Origin: Meconema thalassinum
Taxonomy: Eukaryota > Arthropoda > Insecta > Orthoptera > Tettigoniidae
NCBI GenBank assembly: GCA_946902985.2
Contig: OX336392.1
Span: 465,584,693-465,648,692, forward strand
DNA length: 64,000 nt
Direction of reading: 5' to 3'
Numbering within the stretch: the stretch's first letter is position 1; the number at the start of each line of letters is the position of its first letter. The notes below the pieces were generated by a model that saw only the letters and a program-made list of their open reading frames with translations, did no database searches and was not told the origin of the DNA. The position numbers and the translations under genes were made by a program. Shown here piece by piece: positions 10,438 through 18,146 of the stretch.

Positions 10438-10544
10438 CTGATGATGATGATGATAATTGTTGTTTTAAGGGGCCTAACATCGAGGTTATCGGCCCCTAAT
10501 AAAATGAAATGGCGTGAAATGAAAGGATGTAGATAAAAACAACT

Positions 10545-10550
10545 CACTGC
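10545..10550. repeat. Maverick target site duplication, left
   Basis: CACTGC immediately before the left TIR, repeated exactly at 29952-29957 after the right TIR. Six base pairs is the known duplication length for Maverick/Polinton integrases. The joined flanks restore AACTCACTGCCATGGATGA, which exists uninterrupted in LINE copy 1 at 7063-7081. Confidence 0.97.
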
Positions 10551-12397
10551 AGTAGTGGAGTACTAGGAGTTCTGCCCCACTTCAGAACCCCCCTTGCTCT
10601 ACTACTAAGCCTCAGCCATGTTAAATATCTCTTGAACGCATGGTCCGATTTTGACAAATGAGGTATTGTTGGACTCGGGCTGACGTCCTCTTTGCTATGG
10701 ACCACTCATTATATTTTTCAAAATTTTTTTGAAAATTTTTGTTTTCGAAAATAGGCGATAGTTTGAAAACCAAACAGGATAGAACGTTGTGCCATGGCTC
10801 AAACGAACAGTCTTTATGACCTTTATTTTTTGTAATAAAAAATTTTTATTTTTTATATTTTTTTGAAAACACTCGAATTTTGAAAATCCTATATTTTGGA
10901 AACTAGGAACTCTACAAAAAAAATTGTTTAACGTAAATCAATGGTCCCTACCCCCTCTACCCCCAAAATAAATTTCAAGTCTCTAGAATGAAAACCTGCA
11001 GTAGTGTGGTAAGGACAGAGCTGCCTCACTTAGGAAGTTGTGAGCCCCTGCGACCTTGGAATGGAAGGAGCCATGCTAGGAGGGCGTGCTTGGATTCGTT
11101 TTTTTCGTCTCGTCGTGCTCTTTACGGGAATGTCGGTGTCGAAAAGGTGAAAATCTGGAAACACAGTCTTTTTGGGGTAAAAACGTGATTTTAGACTTTT
11201 TGCTATATCTCGCGAACCAATCATGCTAGAGGCATGTTCGACAGGTCCAAGGACTCGGGGTGACGTCCTCTCTGCTATGGACCACTCGTTATAATTTTTA
11301 ATAAAATTGGAAACTCGATTTTGGGGTAAACACGTGTTTTTGTGATTTTGCCGATATCTCGTGAACCAATCATGCTAGAGGTGTGTTCGACAGGTCCAAG
11401 TACTCAGGGTGATGTCCTCTTTGCTATGGACTACTCATTGTAATTTTAAAAAAATTTGGGAAACGCGATTTTGGGGTAAACACGTGTTTTTTGTGATTTT
11501 GCCGATATTTCACGAAGCAATAACGCTAGAGGCATGTACGATGGGTCCAAGGATTCGGGAAGACGTCCTCTTTGCTATGGACCACTCGTTGTAATTTTAA
11601 AAAATTTGGGAAACGCGATTTTGGGGTAAACACGTGTTTTTTGTGATTTTGCCGATATTTCACGAAGCAATAACGCTAGAGGCATGTACGATGGGTCCAA
11701 GGATTCGGGAAGACGTCCTCTTTGCTATGGACCACTCGTTGTAATTTTAAAAAATTTTGGAAACGCGATTTTGGGGGTAAACACGTGTTTTTTGTGATTT
11801 TTGCCGATATCTCACGAACCAATAACGCTAGAGACATGTACGAGGTGTCCTAGGACTCGGGCTAACACTCCCTTTCAAATGTGGTAGATATTTTTTTTCA
11901 AAAAATAATTCACATGGGTCTAACGCCATACATGTTGAAAAAACGTTTTCTTTTTCTTTACCTGTTTATAATGTTCATGAAGCGTGGTGGTTGAGAGAGA
12001 CGATACGGCTGGGTGTGTGTGTTTCAACGAACTTGTCGCTGACCACGGTGGCTGTGTTCAATAGATTAATTGATATTTCGACGAGTCGGTGTATGACAGA
12101 GCGAGCGTGCGTTTTCTGATATTTTACCTTTAACGTGTAAACGGTGATGAGAACTTGGTTCTATGTTGGTCGAAGCGAGTAGAGAAAATAAACTTGCCGA
12201 CGAGCAGGAGGTGAATGTCATTTGAGATTATTGGAAGGCTCCGATCTGACTTGACAACAGGTGACGCTTGAAGGTGAAATAATCTGACCATCGTGGTTGC
12301 AGGGGAGTGTGAAAGGCATGCACACACATTTGTGAAACCACATGTAGGCTAAACCAGTGACATCCTGTTTTGCTTCGTACGTGACAAAATGCAAGTT
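10551..12397 (+). repeat. Maverick left terminal inverted repeat
   Basis: Matches the reverse complement of 28105-29951 over the same length (1,847 bp), with only a handful of differences seen by eye (for example near 10758, 10856, 10873 and 10983). TIRs are the replication ends for the protein-primed polymerase and the integrase substrates. Contains a tandem array (about 11206-11870). Beyond 12397 similarity to the right side continues but is clearly weaker. Confidence 0.96.
11206..11870 (+). repeat. ~150-bp tandem array inside the left TIR
   Basis: Four to five units of about 150 bp. The CTATGGACCACTC-type landmark ends at 11280, 11429, 11580 and 11730. Each unit carries AACACGTGTTTT (containing CACGTG) and GCTAGAGGCATG. 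The 11580 and 11730 units are almost identical. A degenerate outlying unit with the same landmark lies at about 10640-10740. The same array is mirrored in the right TIR. Confidence 0.9.
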
Positions 12398-12592
12398 GAC
12401 GTGAAATTTGATCTACCGCAGGTGTTCGCTTGGGACGTTATCTATCTACATGCGCGATAACTGTTAACAAGTTACATCCTGTCTTGCTTCGTACGTGACA
12501 AAATGCAAGTTGACGTGAAATTTGATCCGGCACAGGTGTTCGCTTGGGTGTTATCTGTCCACGTGCACGATAAGAGAATGTTCAAAGCGTGG
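12355..12592 (+). repeat. ~115-bp direct duplication at inner edge of left TIR
   Basis: Two copies of GTGACATCCTGTTTTGCTTC...GTGAAATTTGAT...CAGGTGTTCGCTTGGG (starting about 12356 and 12471). The right end (28020-28150) has only one copy. Both left copies resemble the right-end copy, so the TIR inner border was extended or rearranged on the left only. Confidence 0.85.
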
Positions 12593-12840
12593 GAATCGCT
12601 GAATCAGTAAAAAGTATGATGCAACTTGTCGGAATGATGTCACAACCAATAGATAGGCAAGAGCTGCAAACAGCAGTGGTGGGAGGTGAAGGGAGGGAGA
12701 GGGGAGGGGGTGATGTATGAGAGAACACAGGAGGAAAGGGAAAGACAAACATGTATGAACATGCATGAAGCGCGGAGCGCTGTACACATAGAGCTATAGG
12801 TGGTGTACAACATGTGTGAATAAATAAAAAGTACACAGGT
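12593..12840. other. Non-coding spacer, left TIR to integrase stop
   Basis: No supported gene. Short open frames on the minus strand here are low-complexity (CT-rich, from GGGAGGNGGGAG runs on the plus strand). A minus-strand AATAAA (TTTATT at 12856-12861) overlaps the last codons of the integrase and could serve as its polyadenylation signal. Confidence 0.5.
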
Positions 12841-13788
12841 TCACACAACATGTAATTTATTGATCCAGGAATTAAACGTAGAGTTAAACCCTAACCATTT
12901 GACGTAGAGTTTATTTCCTTTTTGTTTCAACACTTTTTCCACAAGATAATGCTGAGGAAATGCTGTTTTCTGAAGTTCATGGAGATAAAATCTACCTTTT
13001 ATGGGTTGATGGTTGAGGTCCTCGAGTAAATAGGTGACTGGAGTGTCCAAGTTGACTCGACGAATTCGAAATAGTTCAGTCCCCCACTGAGGCGTGTAGC
13101 CCTTATTGAAGGCAGACTTAAATTTGCTCACACGAACAAAATCCCCAATGTTCAGTCGGTGACGTTTAGGATCAGCTGTTTTTATGGGGTTAAACAGTTT
13201 ATCCAATCGCTGAATATTTTTAGTTACGAGACGTGGCTTGGTCCCAATCGTTCTATGTTTGGTGTCATTGTAACGTGATACTAGCTCAGGTAACATGTCC
13301 AACCAGCGATACGTGCCCTGAGCGGTAAACGCTTTCCACATATGGGTTTTCAATGTTCGGTTGAACCGCTCGACCACACTGGCTTTCAGATTGCTGTACG
13401 TGGTGTAATGGTGAATATCCTTAGATTTGAGAAAACTGGAGAAATCCTTGTTGAAAAATTCTTTCCCCTGGTCGGTTTGTAGCAGCTGAGGTTGACGTTT
13501 GGAGTGTTGAATAATATGTTGAAAGGCCTTGGTAACTAGTGGGCCAGACTTGCGACGCACAGGTTCAACAAAGGCCATTTTGGAATAGACATCAATGACG
13601 GTCAACATATAGCGTACACCGTCGTTAACGCCAGCATAGGGTATCATTTCAACCAAGTCAGCCTGCCAAAGTTCATCCACACCTCGTGAAATCACCTTGA
13701 GTCGCGGATAGTGACGCCTAGCTGGGCGATGCAACTCGTGAGCAATACCCATTTTAATGGGTGAGGGCTTAAACAATAATTTTGGCAT
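12841..13788 (-). CDS. Maverick integrase (DDE, with chromodomain)
   Basis: A retrovirus-type integrase of 315 residues that would insert the element ends into host DNA. The ATG at 13788 (MPKLLFKPSP) is preferred; the frame is open further upstream but only by overlap with the preceding gene. Catalytic triad: D44 (ELWQADLVEM), D106 (LLQTDQGKEFF) and E140 (LKASVVERFNRTLK), spacing of 33 between the last two. A C-terminal chromodomain-like block (about 275-310, YLVEKVLKQKGNKLYVKWLG) is typical of Polinton integrases and presumed to read chromatin. Overlaps the upstream gene by 20 bp. Intact as read. The 6-bp duplication fits this enzyme class. Confidence 0.95.
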   Translation of the reverse strand: MPKLLFKPSPIKMGIAHELHRPARRHYPRLKVISRGVDELWQADLVEMIPYAGVNDGVRYMLTVIDVYSKMAFVEPVRRKSGPLVTKAFQHIIQHSKRQPQLLQTDQGKEFFNKDFSSFLKSKDIHHYTTYSNLKASVVERFNRTLKTHMWKAFTAQGTYRWLDMLPELVSRYNDTKHRTIGTKPRLVTKNIQRLDKLFNPIKTADPKRHRLNIGDFVRVSKFKSAFNKGYTPQWGTELFRIRRVNLDTPVTYLLEDLNHQPIKGRFYLHELQKTAFPQHYLVEKVLKQKGNKLYVKWLGFNSTFNSWINKLHVV

Positions 13789-14773
13789 TTCGAAGTTCTT
13801 GTTCAATTTCTTGAATTTCCCAATCGTGACCGGTATGGCCAGCTTGACGTGAGGCATGCAACAACTGTAGCCGCTGGACGAGCTTATTGGGATTGTGCCA
13901 GTAGGTAACATCCACAAGGGGTTTTAATGGTTTAAAAGTCACTCCCGAAGCGGACACTTTACGACGAGTACTTTGACTAGTGGGAAACATTTTTGCAATG
14001 ATGGTTTTATATTTTTGAGATATATTGGCATTCACTTGTTGCGTGGGATCATACTGTCTTTTGTGAGCATGGGTATCCAATAAAATGGATTTATATTTGT
14101 CAAGGTCCTCTGACGTATAATCATGGGAAGAGGGGGTCCGAGAAAATAGCAGCTTTAACAGTCCTGGCGTTAATTTATAGTTGATGTTTTTAATGACAGC
14201 TTTAGTACGAGCAAATTTAATGGATGAATCGCCAATTTTAAAACTATCATCCTCATAGCGAACACCATACGTGGTATCTGTGTTTCCAATAAATAGATCG
14301 GTGAAATAGGGTTCCAATGTTGATCCATAATATTTTATTAAAATGGTTTTCAGTTGAGCTTTATGTTGAGGGGTGGCCAAGAGTTGTGAAAACGGAGACG
14401 CTCTGGAAGGGCAAGGTGTTTCGACCATGGCCAAGGATTTCTTTTTTCTCAAAAACTCTGCAAGGGGTGCGGCCTTTTTTTGAGGCGTAAACACTTGTTC
14501 CTCCTCATCCTCAACTTCACTAACACTAGTCAAATCTTCCACTTCCTCTTCCTCAGGGTCCTCGTGCAGCGTCTGCGTGGCTTGTGAAACGGTGGGTAGC
14601 GTTTCAGATGGCTTGAAAGAGGGTTTCAACATGGCTTTTAGTGGAGGTGCTAAATGTTGCTGAATAAACAAAGCATGATTGGCACGTGATTGTTTCAATT
14701 GACGAAACTTTTGGCGAATAGTATTTTTTGCTCTAATAATATGCTTTTTCAATTGACTCTCTGCTAACGCCAT
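13769..14773 (-). CDS. Conserved Maverick protein of unknown function (between ATPase and integrase)
   Basis: 334 residues. N-terminal ~55 residues are basic and helical (ESQLKKHIIRAKNTIRQKF), then an acidic low-complexity stretch (about 72-97, EEEEVEDL and EVEDEEEQ). A more ordered C-terminal half follows (about 135-300) with KYYGSTLEPYFTDLF, DTTYGVRYEDDSFKIG and DYTSEDLDKYKSILLDTHAH. From memory of the group, arthropod Mavericks often carry a protein of this kind next to integrase; I do not know its activity. Position in a leftward block with ATPase and integrase, with a small overlap, implies co-expression. Intact as read. Confidence 0.8.
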   Translation of the reverse strand: MALAESQLKKHIIRAKNTIRQKFRQLKQSRANHALFIQQHLAPPLKAMLKPSFKPSETLPTVSQATQTLHEDPEEEEVEDLTSVSEVEDEEEQVFTPQKKAAPLAEFLRKKKSLAMVETPCPSRASPFSQLLATPQHKAQLKTILIKYYGSTLEPYFTDLFIGNTDTTYGVRYEDDSFKIGDSSIKFARTKAVIKNINYKLTPGLLKLLFSRTPSSHDYTSEDLDKYKSILLDTHAHKRQYDPTQQVNANISQKYKTIIAKMFPTSQSTRRKVSASGVTFKPLKPLVDVTYWHNPNKLVQRLQLLHASRQAGHTGHDWEIQEIEQELRNAKIIV

Positions 14774-14814
14774 GGTGTCTTGACAAATGACTTGATGGGG
14801 AATGAGACAGGGCC

Positions 14815-15513
14815 TTAAATAGCAATAAAATGATCAAACCCTAAGCGATACCGTCCTTGGTTGAGTTCACTTTGTTTGTCAATCACTAAACAGGCATGAC
14901 GTTGAGTGTTCCAGCACTTGGCACACAATTCTGTAAACATTTGAAAGGTCATATCCGGATTCACATGTTCATTATAAATGTGACGACTGTTCCTCTCGTC
15001 CTGACGAAATAAAACAATGACATTGGCATTGTCACGAATCAACTGTTTGGACATTTTAGAATACGTTTGCCCAAGATAGAAGCAATCGATATGTTTGTGT
15101 CGACCCATGCTGAAATAGCTTTGAATGATGCCTTGACGTTCAGTGGATACATCATCGAAAATCATGAGTGAATCAGGCTTTACCTCATCCGGTGAAATCA
15201 CATTTTCTTGCATGGAAAATGTAAAATAACCCATATTCTCTTTTTGTAATCCAGACATGACTTGATCCAGAAACACGTAGAGGGGTTGGTAGAGAGATTT
15301 TGCAAAAATATAAATATTTTGAAAACGCAGACCATTGGGCGCTGTAATGAGGGTTAGCAAAAGATTAGTCTTTCCACAGCCGGAAGGCCCCACAATGATG
15401 CAGCGAATGGAAGATGGAAACAGTGAACCATGGCGTTGTTCACGTGATGTGGGACAGAGATGGGAAACCATGTCCCCCACGGGGAATGACTCTTGCTGCT
15501 TAATAATCTTCAT
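14815..15513 (-). CDS. Genome packaging ATPase (FtsK/HerA, A32-like)
   Basis: 232 residues. Walker A at 42-49 (GPSGCGKT) after a hydrophobic strand (IRCIIV), Walker B at 116-121 (LMIFDD), and a later NVIVLFRQDERNSRHIY segment with candidate arginine finger/sensor residues. This matches the small A32-type ATPases of Mavericks, adintoviruses and large DNA viruses, which drive DNA into the capsid. It is the first gene of the leftward block; its ATG at 15513 is about 90 bp from the start of the divergent fibre-like gene, so the intergenic region probably holds promoters for both directions. Confidence 0.93.
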   Translation of the reverse strand: MKIIKQQESFPVGDMVSHLCPTSREQRHGSLFPSSIRCIIVGPSGCGKTNLLLTLITAPNGLRFQNIYIFAKSLYQPLYVFLDQVMSGLQKENMGYFTFSMQENVISPDEVKPDSLMIFDDVSTERQGIIQSYFSMGRHKHIDCFYLGQTYSKMSKQLIRDNANVIVLFRQDERNSRHIYNEHVNPDMTFQMFTELCAKCWNTQRHACLVIDKQSELNQGRYRLGFDHFIAI

Positions 15514-15605
15514 GTCAACTAAGGCTTAGACAGGCTAGCCGGCTGTCTATATACAGGACACCGAACCTTGTCATAGAAACAGTAGACTGCTACTACAGGT
15601 TGACG
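15514..15605. promoter_or_regulatory. Divergent promoter region between packaging ATPase and fibre-like gene
   Basis: A 92-bp spacer between two divergent ATGs. A TATATA-like core (CTATATACAGG, about 15547-15557) is the only candidate TATA element. It sits at a plausible distance for the plus-strand gene and, read in reverse, for the ATPase. A short inverted motif surrounds it (CAGGCTAGCCGGCTGTC). Inference from position and base composition only. Confidence 0.45.
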
Positions 15606-16325
15606 ATGGATGTCTTTGGACGTGCGTTGATGGCCAAAGATAGACCTGTCCTCATACATGATCCTAAACAGGAAACAGATCCTGCTAATAAACACTATGT
15701 GGATAGGTCAGTAGTGCCACGCACAAAACAGGGAGATTATGACTTTAAGGGAAAGCGGTTAACCCATGTAAAACATCCTCAAGTGTCTACAGACGTTACT
15801 ACGAAAAAGTATGTGGATAACAAAGTGTATGAGTTTTATGACAAAGTCCCCCAGCTTATGGTGAATGGCTATAGCGCTAATCACCATCGGATTATTCACG
15901 TGGAAGACCCACAAGACGAAGACGATGTTTGTACCAAGCGTTACGTGACCCATGAAATGAAAAGGCTTTATAAATTTATCCCATCTGTGTTTTTAGTGTA
16001 TCTGACAAATGAAAAACCTGTGAATGACAGAAACCATTTACCGCTAGTCCATGATCATCACTTGACCTATGTGCTTGCTTCGGGTTTAAGCCACTATCGA
16101 TTACACTATGATGGAACCATTCACATCAAATATGCCATACCTGATGAGAACCATTTACAAATAAAGATAAATGGTCATAGGATGTTGGTCCATAACCATG
16201 AAATGGTCAATGCAGGTGACGAATTATCCTTTTATCTCATGTTGACATGGGATGAAAAGCAAGCGGGGAAAACCATAAACGATTTCCCACTTTATGTGGA
16301 ATTGGAATATACAGCCATGAAATAA
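15606..16325 (+). CDS. Fibre-like protein with repeated DxxTKxYVD motif
   Basis: 239 residues from the ATG at 15606 (an in-frame TTG at 15600 is unlikely in a eukaryote). Three imperfect repeats occupy residues about 15-34, 51-74 and 95-118, each with H-(V)-x-x-P-x(4)-D-x-x-(T/N)K-x-Y-V, for example THVKHPQVSTDVTTKKYVD. This motif is well known from phage tail-fibre and other trimeric fibre shafts. The remainder (about 125-239) looks beta-rich with several His (HDHHLTYVLASGLSHYRLHYD) and could form a head domain. By analogy with adenovirus it may be the host-attachment spike; that role is inference. First gene of the rightward capsid block. Confidence 0.7.
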   Translation: MDVFGRALMAKDRPVLIHDPKQETDPANKHYVDRSVVPRTKQGDYDFKGKRLTHVKHPQVSTDVTTKKYVDNKVYEFYDKVPQLMVNGYSANHHRIIHVEDPQDEDDVCTKRYVTHEMKRLYKFIPSVFLVYLTNEKPVNDRNHLPLVHDHHLTYVLASGLSHYRLHYDGTIHIKYAIPDENHLQIKINGHRMLVHNHEMVNAGDELSFYLMLTWDEKQAGKTINDFPLYVELEYTAMK

Positions 16326-16384
16326 CCATCTGACGTTAGTTGTGATTTAAACTTTCGTGTGAAAGGTTGTTGGTCATTATCATC

Positions 16385-16909
16385 ATGGTGAAACAAAGGT
16401 ATGCAGTGAGAAAGACTAAAAAAAGGACTTTGTCCTTGGCAAAGCCAGGGTTTTCAACATTCGAGGACAAGCCCTTGCGAAAGAAAAAAAGAAAAAATAA
16501 TGTATTGACCATAAGGAAAGCCCTTCGAGCAGCACAGAGACAGGTTATTCCAAAACGTCGGCGACAGGTTTCAAACCAAGGGCGAGTGATTCCAGTCCCC
16601 AAACGAGCGGGATTTTTACCTGCATTATTTGCCGGGTTGGCTGCTCTGGGCTCACTTTTGGGCGGTGCCAGTGCAGTGGCGAAAACCATTAAAGCCGCGC
16701 AGCAGGGCAAGCAACAACTCAAAGAAAGTCAGCGACACAATGAAACGATGGAAGCGATTGCCATGGGGGCTAGAAATGCCAATTTAAAGCCAGCCTTTTA
16801 TCAACAAGGATTTGGGATTTCACCATTTCGAAATATTAAAAAAAGAAAATTTAACCTCTGCCATAGCGAGACATGCTCTGACGCATCAACAAGTGGAAAG
16901 CTATGCTAA
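16385..16909 (+). CDS. Adenovirus pX-like basic protein with hydrophobic segment
   Basis: 174 residues from ATG 16385 (upstream TTG starts disregarded). Residues 1-75 are very basic (KKRTLSLAK, RKKKRKNN, PKRRRQV), suited to DNA binding and nuclear entry. A glycine/alanine-rich hydrophobic stretch follows at about 77-99 (GFLPALFAGLAALGSLLGG), then a helical KTIKAAQQGKQQLKES region. This arrangement resembles adenovirus core protein pX/mu and homologues described in adintoviruses. The hydrophobic segment might act on membranes. The 3' end overlaps the protease frame by more than 100 bp. Confidence 0.7.
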   Translation: MVKQRYAVRKTKKRTLSLAKPGFSTFEDKPLRKKKRKNNVLTIRKALRAAQRQVIPKRRRQVSNQGRVIPVPKRAGFLPALFAGLAALGSLLGGASAVAKTIKAAQQGKQQLKESQRHNETMEAIAMGARNANLKPAFYQQGFGISPFRNIKKRKFNLCHSETCSDASTSGKLC

Positions 16910-17255
16910 ACAACTAAAGCTTTCTCATTTTCGAGGTGTGTTTATGCGAAACCAATTACCCCCACGACCCTGGAAACAGGAATGTGCTGTTGTCAATTTG
17001 GATGATCACCGAGGACCAGGAACGCATTATGTAGCTTATGTCAAAGAGGGATCCACGGTATGGTACTTTGACAGTTTTGGGAATTTGCCCCCGCCCATGG
17101 AACTAGTGACCTATTTTGGAAACAGGATCAAGATATATTATAATGTGAAACGAGAGCAAACGTTTAACAGCCAACAGTGTGGACGTTTGTGTTTAATTTT
17201 TTTATATAAGACGCAGCATAAGCAAAAACGCCACCAGTATGTCGGCAGAAAGTAA
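16788..17255 (+). CDS. Adenovirus-type cysteine protease (adenain-like), start unclear
   Basis: Stop-to-stop frame; the conserved domain begins near 16850 (ESYAKQLKLSHFRGVFMRNQ). The catalytic His is in GPGTHYVAYVKEG, the acidic residue in VWYFDSFG, and the Cys in NSQQCGRLCLIFLY, which is the adenain arrangement. It would process capsid precursors. There is no ATG upstream of the domain; the first in-frame ATG (16944) falls inside it and would remove conserved N-terminal residues. The frame is +1 relative to the overlapping pX-like gene. Splicing, non-AUG initiation, frameshifting or a base-level lesion near the A7 run at about 16840 are all possible. The stop overlaps the next ATG by 17 bp. 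Confidence 0.85.
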   Translation, partial: SQPFINKDLGFHHFEILKKENLTSAIARHALTHQQVESYAKQLKLSHFRGVFMRNQLPPRPWKQECAVVNLDDHRGPGTHYVAYVKEGSTVWYFDSFGNLPPPMELVTYFGNRIKIYYNVKREQTFNSQQCGRLCLIFLYKTQHKQKRHQYVGRK

Positions 17256-17961
17256 AACGTTTACAGTGCATGGACGTGGACCTGAAGTCAGCCTAGACTT
17301 CTACCCGCCTATCGAATTGAGTGAAAAACCCTATGGTTTAGGACTTGTTTCTCTTGAAACGTACAATCGAATATACAACATACGTGAAAATGTGAACAAC
17401 AAGTTTTACTATGATGATTCTGTGCTCACCTTGAACTCTGGTGGATACACGATCGATGACATTTATGAACACATTTATGTGGTGTTGATCAATCAATATG
17501 GTTTAAAGTCATTTCTCGACGGAACGCACAAGTTTGAACTTGTAGGCAATACCAACACTCATCGCTGCAGTATTTTCTCCTCATTCAACATTGACTTTAA
17601 AACACACCCCGATTCCATTGGCCCATTACTAGGATTTAAACCACGTGTGTTGGAGCCCAACAAAAAACATGAATCAGACCATGAAGTGAAATTCATTGAG
17701 GACCATCATGTGTCGGTGACGTGTAATATTATTAGCCAAGTGTACACCAATCAGGAACCATCGCATTCACTTTATGACTTTATTGTGACATCGCCCAATG
17801 GCTATATTATTCGTGAAAACCCTCCAGTGGTGCTTTTTCATGCTGTGGCTGTCGATAGTATTAGTAATATAACATTAAGACTGATCAATAGAGATCAACA
17901 ACTCATTGATCTAGATTCTACCACACCAGTGACTTACAAGTTGGTGCTAAAGCCACTATGA
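17239..17961 (+). CDS. Minor capsid (penton-like, single jelly-roll) protein
   Basis: 240 residues, ATG at 17239. Sequence features seen in Polinton minor capsid proteins include an N-terminal FTVHGRGPEVSLDF strand, a central DSIGPLLGFKPRVL block (the SIG-LLGF motif common in these proteins) and a C-terminal run of short beta-like segments (NGYIIRENPPVVLFHAV, NITLRLINRDQQ). Position directly before the major capsid gene supports the call. It would occupy the fivefold vertices. The stop overlaps the next small gene by 4 bp (ATGA). The assignment rests on pattern and synteny, not on a structure comparison. Confidence 0.8.
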   Translation: MSAESKTFTVHGRGPEVSLDFYPPIELSEKPYGLGLVSLETYNRIYNIRENVNNKFYYDDSVLTLNSGGYTIDDIYEHIYVVLINQYGLKSFLDGTHKFELVGNTNTHRCSIFSSFNIDFKTHPDSIGPLLGFKPRVLEPNKKHESDHEVKFIEDHHVSVTCNIISQVYTNQEPSHSLYDFIVTSPNGYIIRENPPVVLFHAVAVDSISNITLRLINRDQQLIDLDSTTPVTYKLVLKPL

Positions 17962-18146
17962 AGTTTGTGTATAAAGCAACAACACCGTCTAGGAATGGTG
18001 TTAGTTGTTTGCCACGTGAATACACGTTAACATCTCAGAACAAGCAGATTTTACAGCATTTGGGTTACCACGTCAACCCTCATGATGAATTCTATCCTAG
18101 AGATAGCGAACCGCATCGAGGAGCAACCAGGAGTGGTAAGAATTGA
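17958..18146 (+). CDS. Small protein between minor and major capsid genes
   Basis: 62 residues starting in an ATGA overlap with the minor capsid stop, an arrangement that favours a real gene. It has the segment CLPREYTLTSQNKQILQHLG. The last third overlaps the major capsid start in another frame. I do not recognise a family; short ORFs at this position occur in some relatives, from memory. It could also be an upstream regulatory ORF. Confidence 0.45.
   Translation: MKFVYKATTPSRNGVSCLPREYTLTSQNKQILQHLGYHVNPHDEFYPRDSEPHRGATRSGKN

Noticed and set aside
11409..11594. Short TIR frames of 60-66 codons (also 10988-11188, 28908-29093, 29278-29514)
   Set aside because: They follow the tandem array and are artefacts of repeat units.
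12130..12327. 65-codon frame in the left TIR, mirrored exactly at 28175-28372
   Set aside because: It is duplicated only because it lies in the TIR. It has no recognisable motif and the codons do not look protein-like.
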